From: Gloeomargarita lithophora Alchichica-D10
GTDB taxonomy: Bacteria > Cyanobacteriota > Cyanobacteriia > Gloeomargaritales > Gloeomargaritaceae
Assembly (NCBI RefSeq): GCF_001870225.1
Contig: NZ_CP017675.1
Location: forward strand, 1,049,756-1,113,755
Direction: 5' to 3'
DNA length: 64,000 bases
This document shows, one piece after another, positions 25,701-34,405 of the stretch (positions are counted from its first letter, which is position 1; each line of letters opens with the position of its first letter). Made by a program: the position numbers and the translations under genes. Below the pieces are notes generated by a model, which was not told where the DNA came from, did not search any database, and saw only the letters and a list, made by a program, of their open reading frames with translations.

Positions 25701-27176
25701 AATTTGCGTAAAAAGCAACAAACCCTCAAACAAATTCGGGGGGATTTGCTTTGGATTCGCATGGTGCCCTTGCAGGAAGTGCTACAGAGGTTTCCCCGCA
25801 TGGTACGGGATTTGTGCGTGCAGCATCACAAGCAAGTAGAAGTGCGCTTAATGGGAGCCAATACCCTGGTGGATAAAGCGGTTTTAGAAAAGCTAACCGA
25901 CCCTTTAGTGCATTTAGTTCGGAATGCCTTTGATCATGGAATTGAATCCCCACAAATTCGCAGTCAACAGGGCAAAAATCCCGCAGGTGAAATTCAAATT
26001 CAAGCCTATTATCGGGGGAATCAAACCTATATTACGGTCGGGGATGATGGGCAAGGGGTTAACCTAGAACGGGTACGGCAAAAAGCGATGGAAAAGCAGA
26101 TTTTCACCCCGGAGCAGGGTTCCCATGCCAGTCAGACAGAACTGTTAAATTGCTTGTTTACGCCGGGATTTTCGACCGCCGCTACCGTGAGTGATTTGTC
26201 CGGGCGGGGGGTGGGTTTAGATGTGGTGCGCCTGCAAATTCAAGAACTCAAAGGCACAGTTCACATTCAGACGGAACCGGGGCAGGGGACGACGTTTACG
26301 ATTCGTTTACCCCTGACTTTGACCATTACCAAATTACTGGTTTTCAGTTTGGAACGCCGGTGGTTTGCCCTGGCGGTGGATAGCTTGGCGGCGATTGTGA
26401 CGGTAAATGAGGCGGCGGTGGTGACCATGCAGGGGCGGCAGTTGTACCGGTGGCAGGGGCGGTTGGTGCCCATGATTCCGCCGTCGGTGCTGGAGTATCG
26501 TTATCCCGTGCGGTGGGCGGCTGGGGAGGGGGCGGGCTTGACCCTACCGGCGGGACAGGGGCGACCTTTGTTGTTATTAAGTGTAAATAATGAAATTTAT
26601 GGTCTGGAAATTGACCAGATTTTGTTAGAACAAGATTTAGTTATTAAACCCTTTAGTGGACTGCTTGCGCCCCCGGATTATCTTTATGGCTGTACGATTT
26701 TGGGGGATGGTCGTCTGGTGCCGGTGCTGGATGGAATCGGGTTAGTCAACCATTGGTTACGCACGCCGGAAGTGGGGGCGGTGGTGGCAAAAGCACCCAT
26801 TCAAAATGTACAGCAAACGGAAATTTTAGTGGTGGATGATTCCCTGACAATTCGGGGGACGCTGGGGAAAATGTTGACCAAACATGGTTATCGGGTGCAT
26901 ACCGCCGCCGATGGTCGGGAAGCCCTGGAATTATTAGCCCAAAATCCCCAAATTCAGGCTATATTTTCCGATGTAGAAATGCCCCGCATGAATGGCTTTG
27001 AATTTCTCAGTGCCTGTCGTCAAGACCAGCGTTATCAGAGCTTACCGATTATTATGCTCACCTCACGGGCGGGGGAAAAACACCAAAAGATGGCGCAGAA
27101 TTTGGGTTGTAGTGCCTATCTCACCAAGCCTTACCTGGAACCGGATTTGCTGGCAACGCTCCAGAAATTTGTTTAA
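22764..27176 (+). CDS. Hybrid CheA-type histidine kinase with two Hpt domains and a receiver
   Basis: A 1470-residue signalling protein. Order: Hpt1 (residues 1-110, AAHSLKGGAASV), an acidic linker of FWxEI repeats (about 280-520), Hpt2 (about 540-660, AAHSIKGGAATV), dimerisation and HATPase (N box HLVRNAFDHGIE near 1047, GDDGQGV, GRGVGLDVV near 1145), a CheW-like domain (about 1170-1320) and a C-terminal receiver (VVDDSLTIRGTL, SDVEMPRMNGFEF, Lys in LTKPY). All phosphotransfer residues are present. It resembles PilL/TaxAY-type kinases controlling type IV pili or phototaxis. No CheW or chemoreceptor gene is adjacent; the PatA-like/CheY pair at 41293-42853 and the Hpt/CheY pair at 3391-4697 are possible partners. 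Confidence 0.93.
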   Translation: MSNPPQDEITAYFRAEVPGLLAAIETGLLGLRQDHSVPAYYRLLRAAHSLKGGAASVSMYSIQTLAQCLEDVFQTLLAQSDTDVELIEDLLLQGFDCLRLPLSQWLKTGLCDPDFGLRRAKVIYAQLTDLLGPVPVTMQPVSADDLGVDVTQTIFEHDIAPKIAEIEVLLSASSPSSLAGELRAQFDLLSGLGEMLHLRGLSQISRVVIQALIDHPEQAVVIGELALRDLQAVLGGRHQGGEPSFELLTWAQTAQGTGELLAEMDDKPQIQSPIPSEAPLFWDEIGDDTIHQVTENLTDLYPAESLESTLFWDEIVDLTTPQINALEPEPSTDLFWAEMGEIPAQEPSPIPDIPTDLFGVETPESDLTEPLEPPSFWDEIDYTTTPQLNHPEPEPSTDSFWEEINENTPSPSGWEDIGFEPNQELNTPEPDNATDSFWGEIDEIIQPEPPLESESLTNLSWEEVNANNQLEPTASFWEEINFETTPQSSDSESNNLTDSFWQEMGEIAEPSPEIWAENHQEVELNPVAPLWTGPALPPDAAINPEALEFFAQEAQDLLQELESGLLTLRQNHDIPHIHALMRAAHSIKGGAATVGLPVIQVIAHRLENALQILYQWPGELDVPLEEALLHACDTLRQPLQSQLAGENFNLDTVLHNAEQAFLQLEQILGPTEPTGGDAYMPSSQDLGVDMTATIFSGDIQQGLERLGECLAQPVGDWVAEVTGQLEVFANLGELLNLSGWRAVCEAGSTALAQHPDQAIAITQVLLRDLRQGYAQVMGGEREYGGAVSPELQAFLAENVPLFAVPESQPESTTPEPPTQVLTQANISTLFDQLPPAMDGIAPPPVAPVTPKVAETQPQAGRGAIVRVEVSRLERLNNLIGELVIQENGSFLYQQQLQKLVQTFGQRLNKFETIGQMLEDTADQLTLTTNSINAPNSEFDPLQMDSYNQLYTWVQTVIEEIAQVGEVLRDMGLITQQSQENLRKKQQTLKQIRGDLLWIRMVPLQEVLQRFPRMVRDLCVQHHKQVEVRLMGANTLVDKAVLEKLTDPLVHLVRNAFDHGIESPQIRSQQGKNPAGEIQIQAYYRGNQTYITVGDDGQGVNLERVRQKAMEKQIFTPEQGSHASQTELLNCLFTPGFSTAATVSDLSGRGVGLDVVRLQIQELKGTVHIQTEPGQGTTFTIRLPLTLTITKLLVFSLERRWFALAVDSLAAIVTVNEAAVVTMQGRQLYRWQGRLVPMIPPSVLEYRYPVRWAAGEGAGLTLPAGQGRPLLLLSVNNEIYGLEIDQILLEQDLVIKPFSGLLAPPDYLYGCTILGDGRLVPVLDGIGLVNHWLRTPEVGAVVAKAPIQNVQQTEILVVDDSLTIRGTLGKMLTKHGYRVHTAADGREALELLAQNPQIQAIFSDVEMPRMNGFEFLSACRQDQRYQSLPIIMLTSRAGEKHQKMAQNLGCSAYLTKPYLEPDLLATLQKFV
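23601..24320 (+). repeat. Coding repeat: degenerate FWxEI motif array inside CheA
   Basis: About twelve copies of an (L/S)FW(D/E/G/A/Q)E(I/M/V) motif recur at irregular intervals of roughly 18 to 25 residues, for example PLFWDEIGD, TLFWDEIVD, DLFWAEMGE, PSFWDEIDY, DSFWEEINE, DSFWGEIDE, NLSWEEVNA, ASFWEEINF, DSFWQEMGE. They are separated by Pro/Glu/Ser/Thr-rich acidic spacers. Nucleotide-level repetition is imperfect, so this is protein-level selection rather than a recent DNA duplication. Confidence 0.85.
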
Positions 27177-27182
27177 TCCCAG

Positions 27183-27301
27183 GAAAATTACAGTTACAGC
27201 GTTTTTTTAGTAGATGACATACCGACTCAATGCTAAAGCACCTGTAAAATAAGGGACTTAAGCCCCTTGCCCGTACCCCGTCAGCGTGAAAATTACAGTT
27301 A
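27183..27301 (+). repeat. 14-bp direct repeats bounding about 90 bp between CheA and TPS-CHAT genes
   Basis: GAAAATTACAGTTA occurs at 27183-27196 and again at 27288-27301, 105 bp apart. Between them lies GGGACTTAAGCCCCTTGCCC, similar to bases near 14603, so the segment may be a small inserted repeat with a long target duplication, or a recombination product. The remaining 27302-27409 is an AT-rich leader that presumably holds the promoter of the downstream gene. Confidence 0.45.
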
Positions 27302-27409
27302 ATTGCATTCTGGTTATCGCCCCTTGCCAGATAAGATGTCTCCCCATAAGATAAATTCAGGTGAGGGATAAACCTAATTCCTGTGGTGTAACAGTGTAAG
27401 GAGTTTGAT

Positions 27410-30400
27410 ATGCGCCAGCTACTGTACGGTACGGTTTTAGGTAGCTTTATTGTTCTACAGGGCAGCGTAGGGTTAGCCCAACGGATTACCCCAGCGAGTG
27501 ATGGCACCGGCACGCAGATAAATCGTTATGGCAACCGCACCGACATCACGGGTGGACAGCGGGCGGGGCGCAATTTATTTCATAGCTTTGGGCAATTTAA
27601 TGTAGATGCGGGGAATATCGCCAATTTTTTGGCCGCCCCCAATTTGCAAAATATCCTGGCGCGGGTGACGGGGGGTTCCGCTTCCTATATCAATGGCGTG
27701 ATTCAAGTGACGGGCGGCAATCCCAATTTGTACTTGATGAACCCGGCGGGGATTGTGTTTGGGCAAGGGGCGAGTTTGAATGTGCCCGCTTCGTTTACGG
27801 CGACTACGGCGGATAGGATCATGTTTCCCGGCGGTAGTTTTAATGCCAGCGGCGTGAATAACTACAGCCAACTGGCGGGGGAACCGATTGGGTTTGCCTT
27901 TGACCGCAAAGACCCGGCAGCGATTATCAATGAAGGCAAATTAAGCGTCAATCCGGGGCAAAGTGTGAGTTTGGTTGCCGGTCAAGTGATTAATACGGGG
28001 ACGGTGCAGGCACCGGGGGGGAATATCACCATTGCCGCCGTGCCGGGAGAAAATCTAGTGCGGTTGTCCCAAACCGGGCAGTTGTTAAGTTTAGAATTTA
28101 ACCCCCAACAGGCCGCCCAGATGATGGACAACCAGGGGAATATCCCCACCACTCGTTTGCCGGAGTTGCTCACCGGGGGCGGGGTGACAACGGTTACCCA
28201 AAATAACAATGGCACGGTGAGTGTGGCGGGTGCCAATTTGCAAATTCCTACGACTACAGGAACCACAATTGTTTCGGGTGTATTAGACGTTTCTAGTGCC
28301 AGTCAAACCGGTGGCAACGTGGGGGTATTTGGCACCCAAATCGCTTTAGCAAACAGTGAAATTAACGCTTCAGGATTTACGGGGGGCGGTGAGATTTTGG
28401 TGGGGGGTGAATTTCAGGGTAAAGGCACACAGCCCAATGCCCAATATACGTTTGTCAGTAAAGACTCCAAATTGACTGCCGATGCGATTAGCTCTGGCAA
28501 TGGCGGGCGAGTGATTGTGTGGGCGGATAAGGCCACGGATTTTCGGGGAACGATCACCGCCAAGGGGGGACAGAACGGTGGGGATGGGGGATTTGTGGAA
28601 GTATCGGGGAAAGAGAGCTTAGGGTTCACGGGGAATGTGAATACCTCCGCTCCCCAGGGCAAAAAAGGTACCCTCCTGCTCGACCCGGAGAATATTATTG
28701 TACTGGGGCTTGTTGGGGCTGATGATGCGGAATTGCCGGAGATTTTCTTTGACGACCGTCCGGGCGAAACCCTCACGATTGGGTCAAGCAATTTAATTGC
28801 CCAATTGTTTCTAAATGATGTGATTTTACAGGCCACCAATAATATCACTTTTAATGCTGATTTAGTGAGCACTTTTGGCGATACGACCCTATTTGCCGAT
28901 GCGGGTAATACGATTACGGTGAATAATCAAATCTCTGGCTCTGGTCTTAGTCTGGATTTCTTTGCTGGTAATGCGATCAATGTCAATGCGTTGATTTCGC
29001 TATCCAATGGGGAGGTGAATTTGAGTGCCGGGAGTGTAAGTACCCAAAATATCTTCGCCACGGAAGGGATTTTTGTGGATGCGGGGGGGAGTATTAGCAC
29101 CGGGAATTTGCAAACTTCCGGCGCAGATGTGATTCTATCGAGTGGGTCGGGTTTTATTGATCCGGGTAGCTTGAGTTTCAACTTTGGCGGTGGGGGCAAT
29201 ATCCAAACCGGCAATATCACCACATTTGGCGGAGATATTGAAATTGCTACGGGCGGGGGCACCATCAGCACGGGGATTTTGCGTTCGAGTGCTTCGTCTT
29301 CTGGGGATGCGGGCTTTATTGGTTTAATTGCGCCTGGGGATATTCAAACCGGTTTTATTCAAGCGGAAGCCCCCAATGGTTCGGGTGGGGATGTATTCAT
29401 CATCAGTACGAACAATGTCCGTATTCAAGGGATGAGTTCTTTTGGATTTAGCATTAGTACCGCTGGGGGTGCCGGGGGTGGGGAGATTTTTATCCTGCAT
29501 GGGGGGCAAAATTTCTTTACTATCGGTGATGCGAGTACCAACGGGACAACCGGGGCAATTACAACTGGACAATTTACCCTCTCGCCTTTTCAGCAGTTTT
29601 ACACCCGATTTTTGGGTAATATCAGCATTGTTTCTTTATTTGATGGCGGCGTGGGAAGTGATTTATTTGGCACAGAATTTTATGGCCTCGATTTTGATTT
29701 GGGGTTAGATGCCATTGAGGATGTCGAGTTTGATGATTTAGATTTTAGCCGCTTAGATATTGCGGAAGCCTTGGGGGCGGGCGACTATGCGGCCATTTTG
29801 GCTTTAGATACCTTATTTGGCAATGAATTTAGCCGCTTTTTAGGGGTGAACTCGGTTAATGACTTAAATTCGGTAGAAGCGATTGGCAATATGCTCAGTC
29901 GTTTGGCGCAGGAAACCGGTAAAAAACCGGCAATTATCTATCTCATGGTGGATGAGCAGCAGTTGAGTATCGCCGCTGTCACGCCGGGGAGCCGTACCGG
30001 GGTGGCCGGGCCGGGGATTCTCAAGTTTGACCCCGGTTTGTTCTCTTCTACCCAGCCTTTGCAGTACCTTGCCCAGCAGGAGGCGAAAATTCAGCCGGTG
30101 GTGCGGGGGATTCCCGAAGCAAAACGAGCTAATCTCATGCCTGTCGTTGAGCGATTCCTAACTGCCCTCAAAGATCCGCGCCAGCGCACCAGTGATGCTT
30201 ATCTAAAAGATGCCCAGCAGTTGTACCGGTGGCTGGTGGCTCCGATTGAAAGCGAACTGCAAGCCCAGGGGATTAATACCCTGATGTTCTCCATGGACGG
30301 TGGCCTGCGGTTATTGCCGGTGGCGGCGTTACATGATGGCAAGCAGTTTTTGGTAGAAAAATACAGCACCGCTCTGATTCCCAGCGTGAATTTAATTGAT

Positions 30401-31093
30401 ACCCGCTACCGGAATATCCGGGATACGCGGGTGTTGGCGATGGGTGCCGATACCTTCACCAATCAAACCCCCCTACCGGCGGTGCCGACGGAATTGAAAG
30501 TGATTTTAGAAGAATGGCCGGGGCAGTCGTTTTTGAATCAAGAATTTACCGTCCAACGCTTGACCCAGGAGCGGTTGCAGGGCGGTTATCCCATCATTCA
30601 CTTGGCGACCCATGCGGATTTTGCCCCTGGACGGTTGACCAATTCCTACATTGAATTTGGCAACAGTCAACGTTTGAATTTACCCCAGGTGCGGGAACTG
30701 CCCCTGCGGGAACCGACTCCGGTGGAATTGTTTACCCTGAGTGCCTGTCGGACTTCCGTGGGGGATGTGAGTTCCGAGTTGGGATTTGCGGGTTTAGCGG
30801 TGCAGTCCGGGGTAAAAAGTGCAACCGCATCCCTGTGGTATGTGTCGGACGAGGGCACCCTGGCTCTGATGAGTGAGTTTTATAAAAATCTGCGCCAAGC
30901 CCCGATTAAAGCAGAAGCCCTGCGGCAGGCGCAAATTGCTATGTTACAGGGAAAAGTCACCATCAAAGGCGGTGAATTGCGGGGGGTGCGGGGTGGGATT
31001 CCGGTGCCGCCCGCAATTGCCCAACGGGGGGATCAGATTCTCAGCCATCCCTACTACTGGGCGGCGTTTACGATGATTGGAAGCCCGTGGTAG
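27410..31093 (+). CDS. Secreted TPS (filamentous haemagglutinin-type) protein with C-terminal CHAT domain
   Basis: A 1227-residue protein starting MRQLLYGTVLGSFIVLQGSV with a signal peptide ending near GLAQ; AAGGAG precedes the ATG. Residues about 25-290 form the TPS secretion domain (GNPNLYLMNPAGIVFGQGAS, NPNL and GIVFG motifs). A long beta-helix-like, Gly/Asn-rich stalk follows. From about residue 900 a CHAT protease domain is present with catalytic His (IHLATHADF) and Cys (TLSACRTSVGD). TPS-CHAT fusions occur in cyanobacteria; the natural role is not established. A TpsB outer-membrane partner is not in the window. The caspase-like dyad is intact, suggesting an active secreted peptidase. 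Confidence 0.9.
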   Translation: MRQLLYGTVLGSFIVLQGSVGLAQRITPASDGTGTQINRYGNRTDITGGQRAGRNLFHSFGQFNVDAGNIANFLAAPNLQNILARVTGGSASYINGVIQVTGGNPNLYLMNPAGIVFGQGASLNVPASFTATTADRIMFPGGSFNASGVNNYSQLAGEPIGFAFDRKDPAAIINEGKLSVNPGQSVSLVAGQVINTGTVQAPGGNITIAAVPGENLVRLSQTGQLLSLEFNPQQAAQMMDNQGNIPTTRLPELLTGGGVTTVTQNNNGTVSVAGANLQIPTTTGTTIVSGVLDVSSASQTGGNVGVFGTQIALANSEINASGFTGGGEILVGGEFQGKGTQPNAQYTFVSKDSKLTADAISSGNGGRVIVWADKATDFRGTITAKGGQNGGDGGFVEVSGKESLGFTGNVNTSAPQGKKGTLLLDPENIIVLGLVGADDAELPEIFFDDRPGETLTIGSSNLIAQLFLNDVILQATNNITFNADLVSTFGDTTLFADAGNTITVNNQISGSGLSLDFFAGNAINVNALISLSNGEVNLSAGSVSTQNIFATEGIFVDAGGSISTGNLQTSGADVILSSGSGFIDPGSLSFNFGGGGNIQTGNITTFGGDIEIATGGGTISTGILRSSASSSGDAGFIGLIAPGDIQTGFIQAEAPNGSGGDVFIISTNNVRIQGMSSFGFSISTAGGAGGGEIFILHGGQNFFTIGDASTNGTTGAITTGQFTLSPFQQFYTRFLGNISIVSLFDGGVGSDLFGTEFYGLDFDLGLDAIEDVEFDDLDFSRLDIAEALGAGDYAAILALDTLFGNEFSRFLGVNSVNDLNSVEAIGNMLSRLAQETGKKPAIIYLMVDEQQLSIAAVTPGSRTGVAGPGILKFDPGLFSSTQPLQYLAQQEAKIQPVVRGIPEAKRANLMPVVERFLTALKDPRQRTSDAYLKDAQQLYRWLVAPIESELQAQGINTLMFSMDGGLRLLPVAALHDGKQFLVEKYSTALIPSVNLIDTRYRNIRDTRVLAMGADTFTNQTPLPAVPTELKVILEEWPGQSFLNQEFTVQRLTQERLQGGYPIIHLATHADFAPGRLTNSYIEFGNSQRLNLPQVRELPLREPTPVELFTLSACRTSVGDVSSELGFAGLAVQSGVKSATASLWYVSDEGTLALMSEFYKNLRQAPIKAEALRQAQIAMLQGKVTIKGGELRGVRGGIPVPPAIAQRGDQILSHPYYWAAFTMIGSPW

Positions 31094-31119
31094 TGGGTAT
31101 TTTAGCTGTGTGATGGGGA

Positions 31120-31191
31120 AGCCGGTGATGAGATTTGAACTCACGACCGCTCGATTACGAATCGAGTGCTCTACCACTGAGCTACACCGGC
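31120..31191 (-). tRNA. tRNA-Thr (anticodon CGT)
   Basis: A 72-base cloverleaf on the minus strand. The acceptor GCCGGTG pairs with CACCGGC, the D arm is GCTCAGTGGTAGAGC, the anticodon loop TTCGTAA gives anticodon CGT, and the T loop is TTCAAAT. CCA is not encoded. It reads ACG threonine codons, complementing the TGT isoacceptor at 21340. Confidence 0.96.
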
Positions 31192-31231
31192 ATTTAGAAT
31201 ACAAGAATATCAAAATTTAGCGGTAAAACGC

Positions 31232-31513
31232 ATGGCGAACCGAGACGAGGAGCAGTTACTCCGGTTGCAGGCGGAAGCCCAGGCTCCCTACCGGGGTTTG
31301 CGGCAGTTTATTTATCTGGCCTTTGCCCTGTCCGGGTTGGCGGGGGCGTTTGTTTTTGCTACGGATGTGCTGGCGGGGGATGGGAATCTGCGTACTGGGT
31401 TGAATTTGCTTTTGCAGTTGGGGCTGGTGGGGGCGATGACCTGGCTCTGGCGCTGGGAGCAACGCCATGGTCAGCGGCACAAAGAACAAATGCGGCGGGA
31501 TCGGTTAAGATAA
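31232..31513 (+). CDS. DUF3493 / Low-PSII-accumulation-type small membrane protein
   Basis: A 93-residue protein beginning MANRDEEQLLRLQAEAQAPY. Two hydrophobic segments (FIYLAFALSGLAGAFVFAT and NLLLQLGLVGAMTWLW) are followed by a basic tail (RWEQRHGQRHKEQMRRDRLR). The start sequence and two-helix plan match DUF3493, which in plants is found in LPA1/Rep27-type proteins needed for photosystem II assembly. The cyanobacterial protein lacks their TPR part. Gap to rel is 34 bp, so the two may be co-transcribed. Confidence 0.75.
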   Translation: MANRDEEQLLRLQAEAQAPYRGLRQFIYLAFALSGLAGAFVFATDVLAGDGNLRTGLNLLLQLGLVGAMTWLWRWEQRHGQRHKEQMRRDRLR

Positions 31514-31547
31514 GATTTACATAAATTCATCTGGGTGGATGGTTTGA

Positions 31548-33737
31548 GTGGATGCGGTAGCAACGATTTCCCAACCCATTGATTGTCCTCCATGGTTACA
31601 GGAACTAAACCGGCAGTCCAACCCGGACACGGTTTTGATGGTCAAAGCCTTTGAATTTGCGGAACGATTGCACCGGGGACAAAAGCGCAAATCCGGTGAG
31701 GATTATATTATTCATCCGGCGGCGGTGGCGGGGCTGTTGTGGGATTTGGGGGGGGATGCCCAGATGGTGTGCGCCGGTTTTTTGCATGACATTTTGGAGG
31801 ATACCCAGGTGACGGCGGCCACCCTCACCCAGGAGTTTGGTTCCGAGGTGAGCCGCTTGGTGGAGGGGGTGACGAAGCTTTCTAAATTCAGTTTTTCCAG
31901 TAAGACCGAGCGGCAGGCGGAGAGTTTTCGGCGGATGTTTTTGGCGATGGCGCAGGATATTCGGGTGATTGTGGTCAAATTGGCCGACCGTTTACACAAT
32001 ATGCGGACATTGGAGTACCTATCTCCTGAGGCGCAACAACGGATCGCCCTGGAAACCTTGGATATTTTTGCCCCCTTGGCGAATCGGTTGGGAATTTGGC
32101 GCTTTAAGTGGGAATTGGAGGATTGTGCGTTTAAGTACCTGGAGCCGGAATCCTACCGGCAAATGCAGCAGTATGTGACGGAAAAACGGGCGGACCGGGA
32201 AGACCAAATCGAGCGGGTGGTGGGTCAGTTAGGGGGGCGTTTGCGGGAGGTGGGGATTGGGTCACAGGAAATTACGGGGCGACCGAAACACCTGTACGGC
32301 ATTTTCCAAAAAATGCAACGCCAACAAAAGGAATTTCACGAAATTATGGATGTGGCCGCCGTGCGGATTATCGTGAATACAATGGATGAATGTTATCGGG
32401 CGTTGGCGGTAGTCCACAACAGTTTTACGCCGGTGCCGGGGCGGTTTAAGGATTATGTGGGTTTACCAAAACCCAACCATTACCAATCACTCCATACTGT
32501 GGTAATCGGGCCGCAGGGTAAACCCTTGGAGGTGCAAATTCGCACCCTGGCGATGCACTATGTGGCGGAGTACGGGATTGCCGCCCACTGGAAATATAAG
32601 GAAGCGGGCAGTGGTGCCAAAACCAAGGGAGCGGATGAACGGTTTACCTGGTTGCGGCAGTTGCTGGAGTGGCAACACGACCTGAAAGATGCCCAGGAGT
32701 ACGTTGACAACGTTAGGGATAATTTTTTCGACCAGGAAGTCTATGTGTTTACCCCCAAGGGGGATGTGCTGGACTTGACGGCGGGGGCAACGCCGGTGGA
32801 TTTTGCCTACCGGATTCATACGGAGGTGGGCAACCACTGTTGGGGGGCGCGGGTGAATGGGCGGTTGGTGCCCCTGCATACGCCCCTACGCAATGGGGAT
32901 ATTGTGGACATTCTCACGCGGGAAACGGCCCGCCCCAGCTTGGATTGGTTGAATTTTACCGTTACCAATACCGCCCGCAATCGCATCCGCCAGTGGTACA
33001 AAAAACTCAACCGGGAAGACCACATTGCCCAGGGGAAAGCCCTCTTGGAAACGGAATTGGGGCGTAGTGGGCTGGATAATTTACTCAAATCCGAGGTCAT
33101 GGCGACGGTCGCCCAACGGTGCAATTATCCCCAGGTGGATGACCTGGTGGCCGCCCTAGGCTATGGGGAAGTGAGCTTGAACCAGGTGATTGGCCGCTGG
33201 CAGGAGGTGGTCAAGCAGCAAACCGAAGTGGCCGCCCCCGATGAATTGCCCCCCCTCGGCAAATCCACCAGCACCGGGGAAATTGCCGGACTCCAGGGGT
33301 TGGCGCACCATCTGGCGCAATGTTGCCACCCCATCCCGGATGAAGCAATTATCGGCGTGGTCACCTTGGGCGGGCGGGGGATTTCCATCCATCGCCAAGG
33401 CTGTGTCAATCTCAAAGCCATCCCGGTGGAACGGCTGTTGCCCGTGGGTTGGGCGGGGGTAACCACCAGCCAGGAGTACCAAACCTATCCCGCCCTGATT
33501 CAGGTGACGGTGATTGACCGGGTGGGGGTGCTCAAAGACATTCTCAGCCGCTTGAGTGACCAGCGGATCAACGTCAGCGATGTCCACATGACCACCCGTG
33601 CCAACCAAACGGCGGTGATTACCCTAAGGGTGGATGTGCAGAACCTGGCTCAGTTGGAAACCGCCCTCAGCCATGTCCGCAAAATCAGCGATGTTCTGCA
33701 CCTGCACCGCCTGGGGCACGAAAGCAAACCGGATTAG
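31548..33737 (+). CDS. rel: Bifunctional (p)ppGpp synthetase/hydrolase (RelA/SpoT homologue)
   Basis: A 729-residue stringent-response enzyme. The hydrolase HD domain shows RHxxP-equivalent HPAAVAGLLWDL and FLHDILEDT. The synthetase domain shows RFKDYVGLPKPNHYQSLHT and LEVQIRT. A TGS domain (VYVFTPKGDVLDLTAG) and a C-terminal ACT domain (IQVTVIDRVGVLKDIL) follow. Both activities look intact, typical of single long RSH enzymes in cyanobacteria. The start is a GTG at 31548. Its 3' end overlaps the convergent ComFB-like gene by 4 bp. Confidence 0.95.
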   Translation: MDAVATISQPIDCPPWLQELNRQSNPDTVLMVKAFEFAERLHRGQKRKSGEDYIIHPAAVAGLLWDLGGDAQMVCAGFLHDILEDTQVTAATLTQEFGSEVSRLVEGVTKLSKFSFSSKTERQAESFRRMFLAMAQDIRVIVVKLADRLHNMRTLEYLSPEAQQRIALETLDIFAPLANRLGIWRFKWELEDCAFKYLEPESYRQMQQYVTEKRADREDQIERVVGQLGGRLREVGIGSQEITGRPKHLYGIFQKMQRQQKEFHEIMDVAAVRIIVNTMDECYRALAVVHNSFTPVPGRFKDYVGLPKPNHYQSLHTVVIGPQGKPLEVQIRTLAMHYVAEYGIAAHWKYKEAGSGAKTKGADERFTWLRQLLEWQHDLKDAQEYVDNVRDNFFDQEVYVFTPKGDVLDLTAGATPVDFAYRIHTEVGNHCWGARVNGRLVPLHTPLRNGDIVDILTRETARPSLDWLNFTVTNTARNRIRQWYKKLNREDHIAQGKALLETELGRSGLDNLLKSEVMATVAQRCNYPQVDDLVAALGYGEVSLNQVIGRWQEVVKQQTEVAAPDELPPLGKSTSTGEIAGLQGLAHHLAQCCHPIPDEAIIGVVTLGGRGISIHRQGCVNLKAIPVERLLPVGWAGVTTSQEYQTYPALIQVTVIDRVGVLKDILSRLSDQRINVSDVHMTTRANQTAVITLRVDVQNLAQLETALSHVRKISDVLHLHRLGHESKPD

Positions 33738-34126
33738 CCAAACCAGTGGGATGGCTCCTGCCCGGCCACCATGACGCTGGGAATATGCTGGCGAATCCAC
33801 TCACTCCGCAGTCGTAAAATATCCTGAATCCCCTGATGGAGCAGTTTCTCAATCTCTAAACGGCGTGCCGTGCAAGACCGCCGCCCCGACCACTCCCGCT
33901 CCATCGCCACATACATTCCCGCATTGGGTAAATGGTTGAGCACATAGGCCACCAACTCCTGCCGCAAATCGGGAATTGCAAAGGCTTGTTGATAAGGATA
34001 ATGGGGATAGCTGTCCAACACCGCTTCCACTTCGCTGACGATCAACTGCTCATTCAGGTTCACCACTGTCTTCATCATGACCGGCACCCGCAACGAAAGT
34101 ACCAGGGCAATGCCCTTCCGCTTCAT
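33734..34126 (-). CDS. ComFB-family protein (c-di-nucleotide receptor type)
   Basis: About 130 residues. The core VNLNEQLIVSEVEAVLDSYP, AIPDLRQELVAYVLNHLP and a Cys-containing segment RRSCTARRLEIEKLLHQGI match ComFB-like proteins. Members in cyanobacteria such as CdgR are reported as receptors for cyclic di-nucleotides influencing cell size, competence or motility. The start is uncertain: 34126 gives a hydrophobic leader, while methionines at 34078/34075 would start MKTVVNLNEQ directly. It is divergent from the alpha/beta hydrolase. Confidence 0.75.
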   Translation of the reverse strand: MKRKGIALVLSLRVPVMMKTVVNLNEQLIVSEVEAVLDSYPHYPYQQAFAIPDLRQELVAYVLNHLPNAGMYVAMEREWSGRRSCTARRLEIEKLLHQGIQDILRLRSEWIRQHIPSVMVAGQEPSHWFG

Positions 34127-34245
34127 CTTGGCATAGTATTAAGAAGACATTAAGAAAACCTCGTCCTCCCCAGCCAATTTTTTTTACGATAAAAAACTAG
34201 TCATAAAACCTTTTATATCCAGGGATTTAACGGAAATCAACGCAG

Positions 34246-34262
34246 TACATCAGCCTGATGTA
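34246..34262. promoter_or_regulatory. 17-bp palindrome in a divergent intergenic region
   Basis: TACATCAG-C-CTGATGTA is a perfect 8-bp inverted repeat with a 1-base centre. It lies 120 bp upstream of the ComFB-like gene and 144 bp upstream of the alpha/beta hydrolase, in a 279-bp AT-rich divergent region. Its symmetry suggests an operator for a dimeric regulator, but no cognate regulator is adjacent. No T-run follows, so it is not a terminator. Confidence 0.4.
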
Positions 34263-34405
34263 TGCCAAGACATATGCCAACCTTTTTACTTAAATTGTAT
34301 TTACAAAAATGCCCCCTGTGCCCATGAAATACGCCCCGTTACCCAAATTTACATAAGCACAAATTTGTTTAGTAAACTTTAAGTAGTAGATTACGATTTT
34401 GCAAT

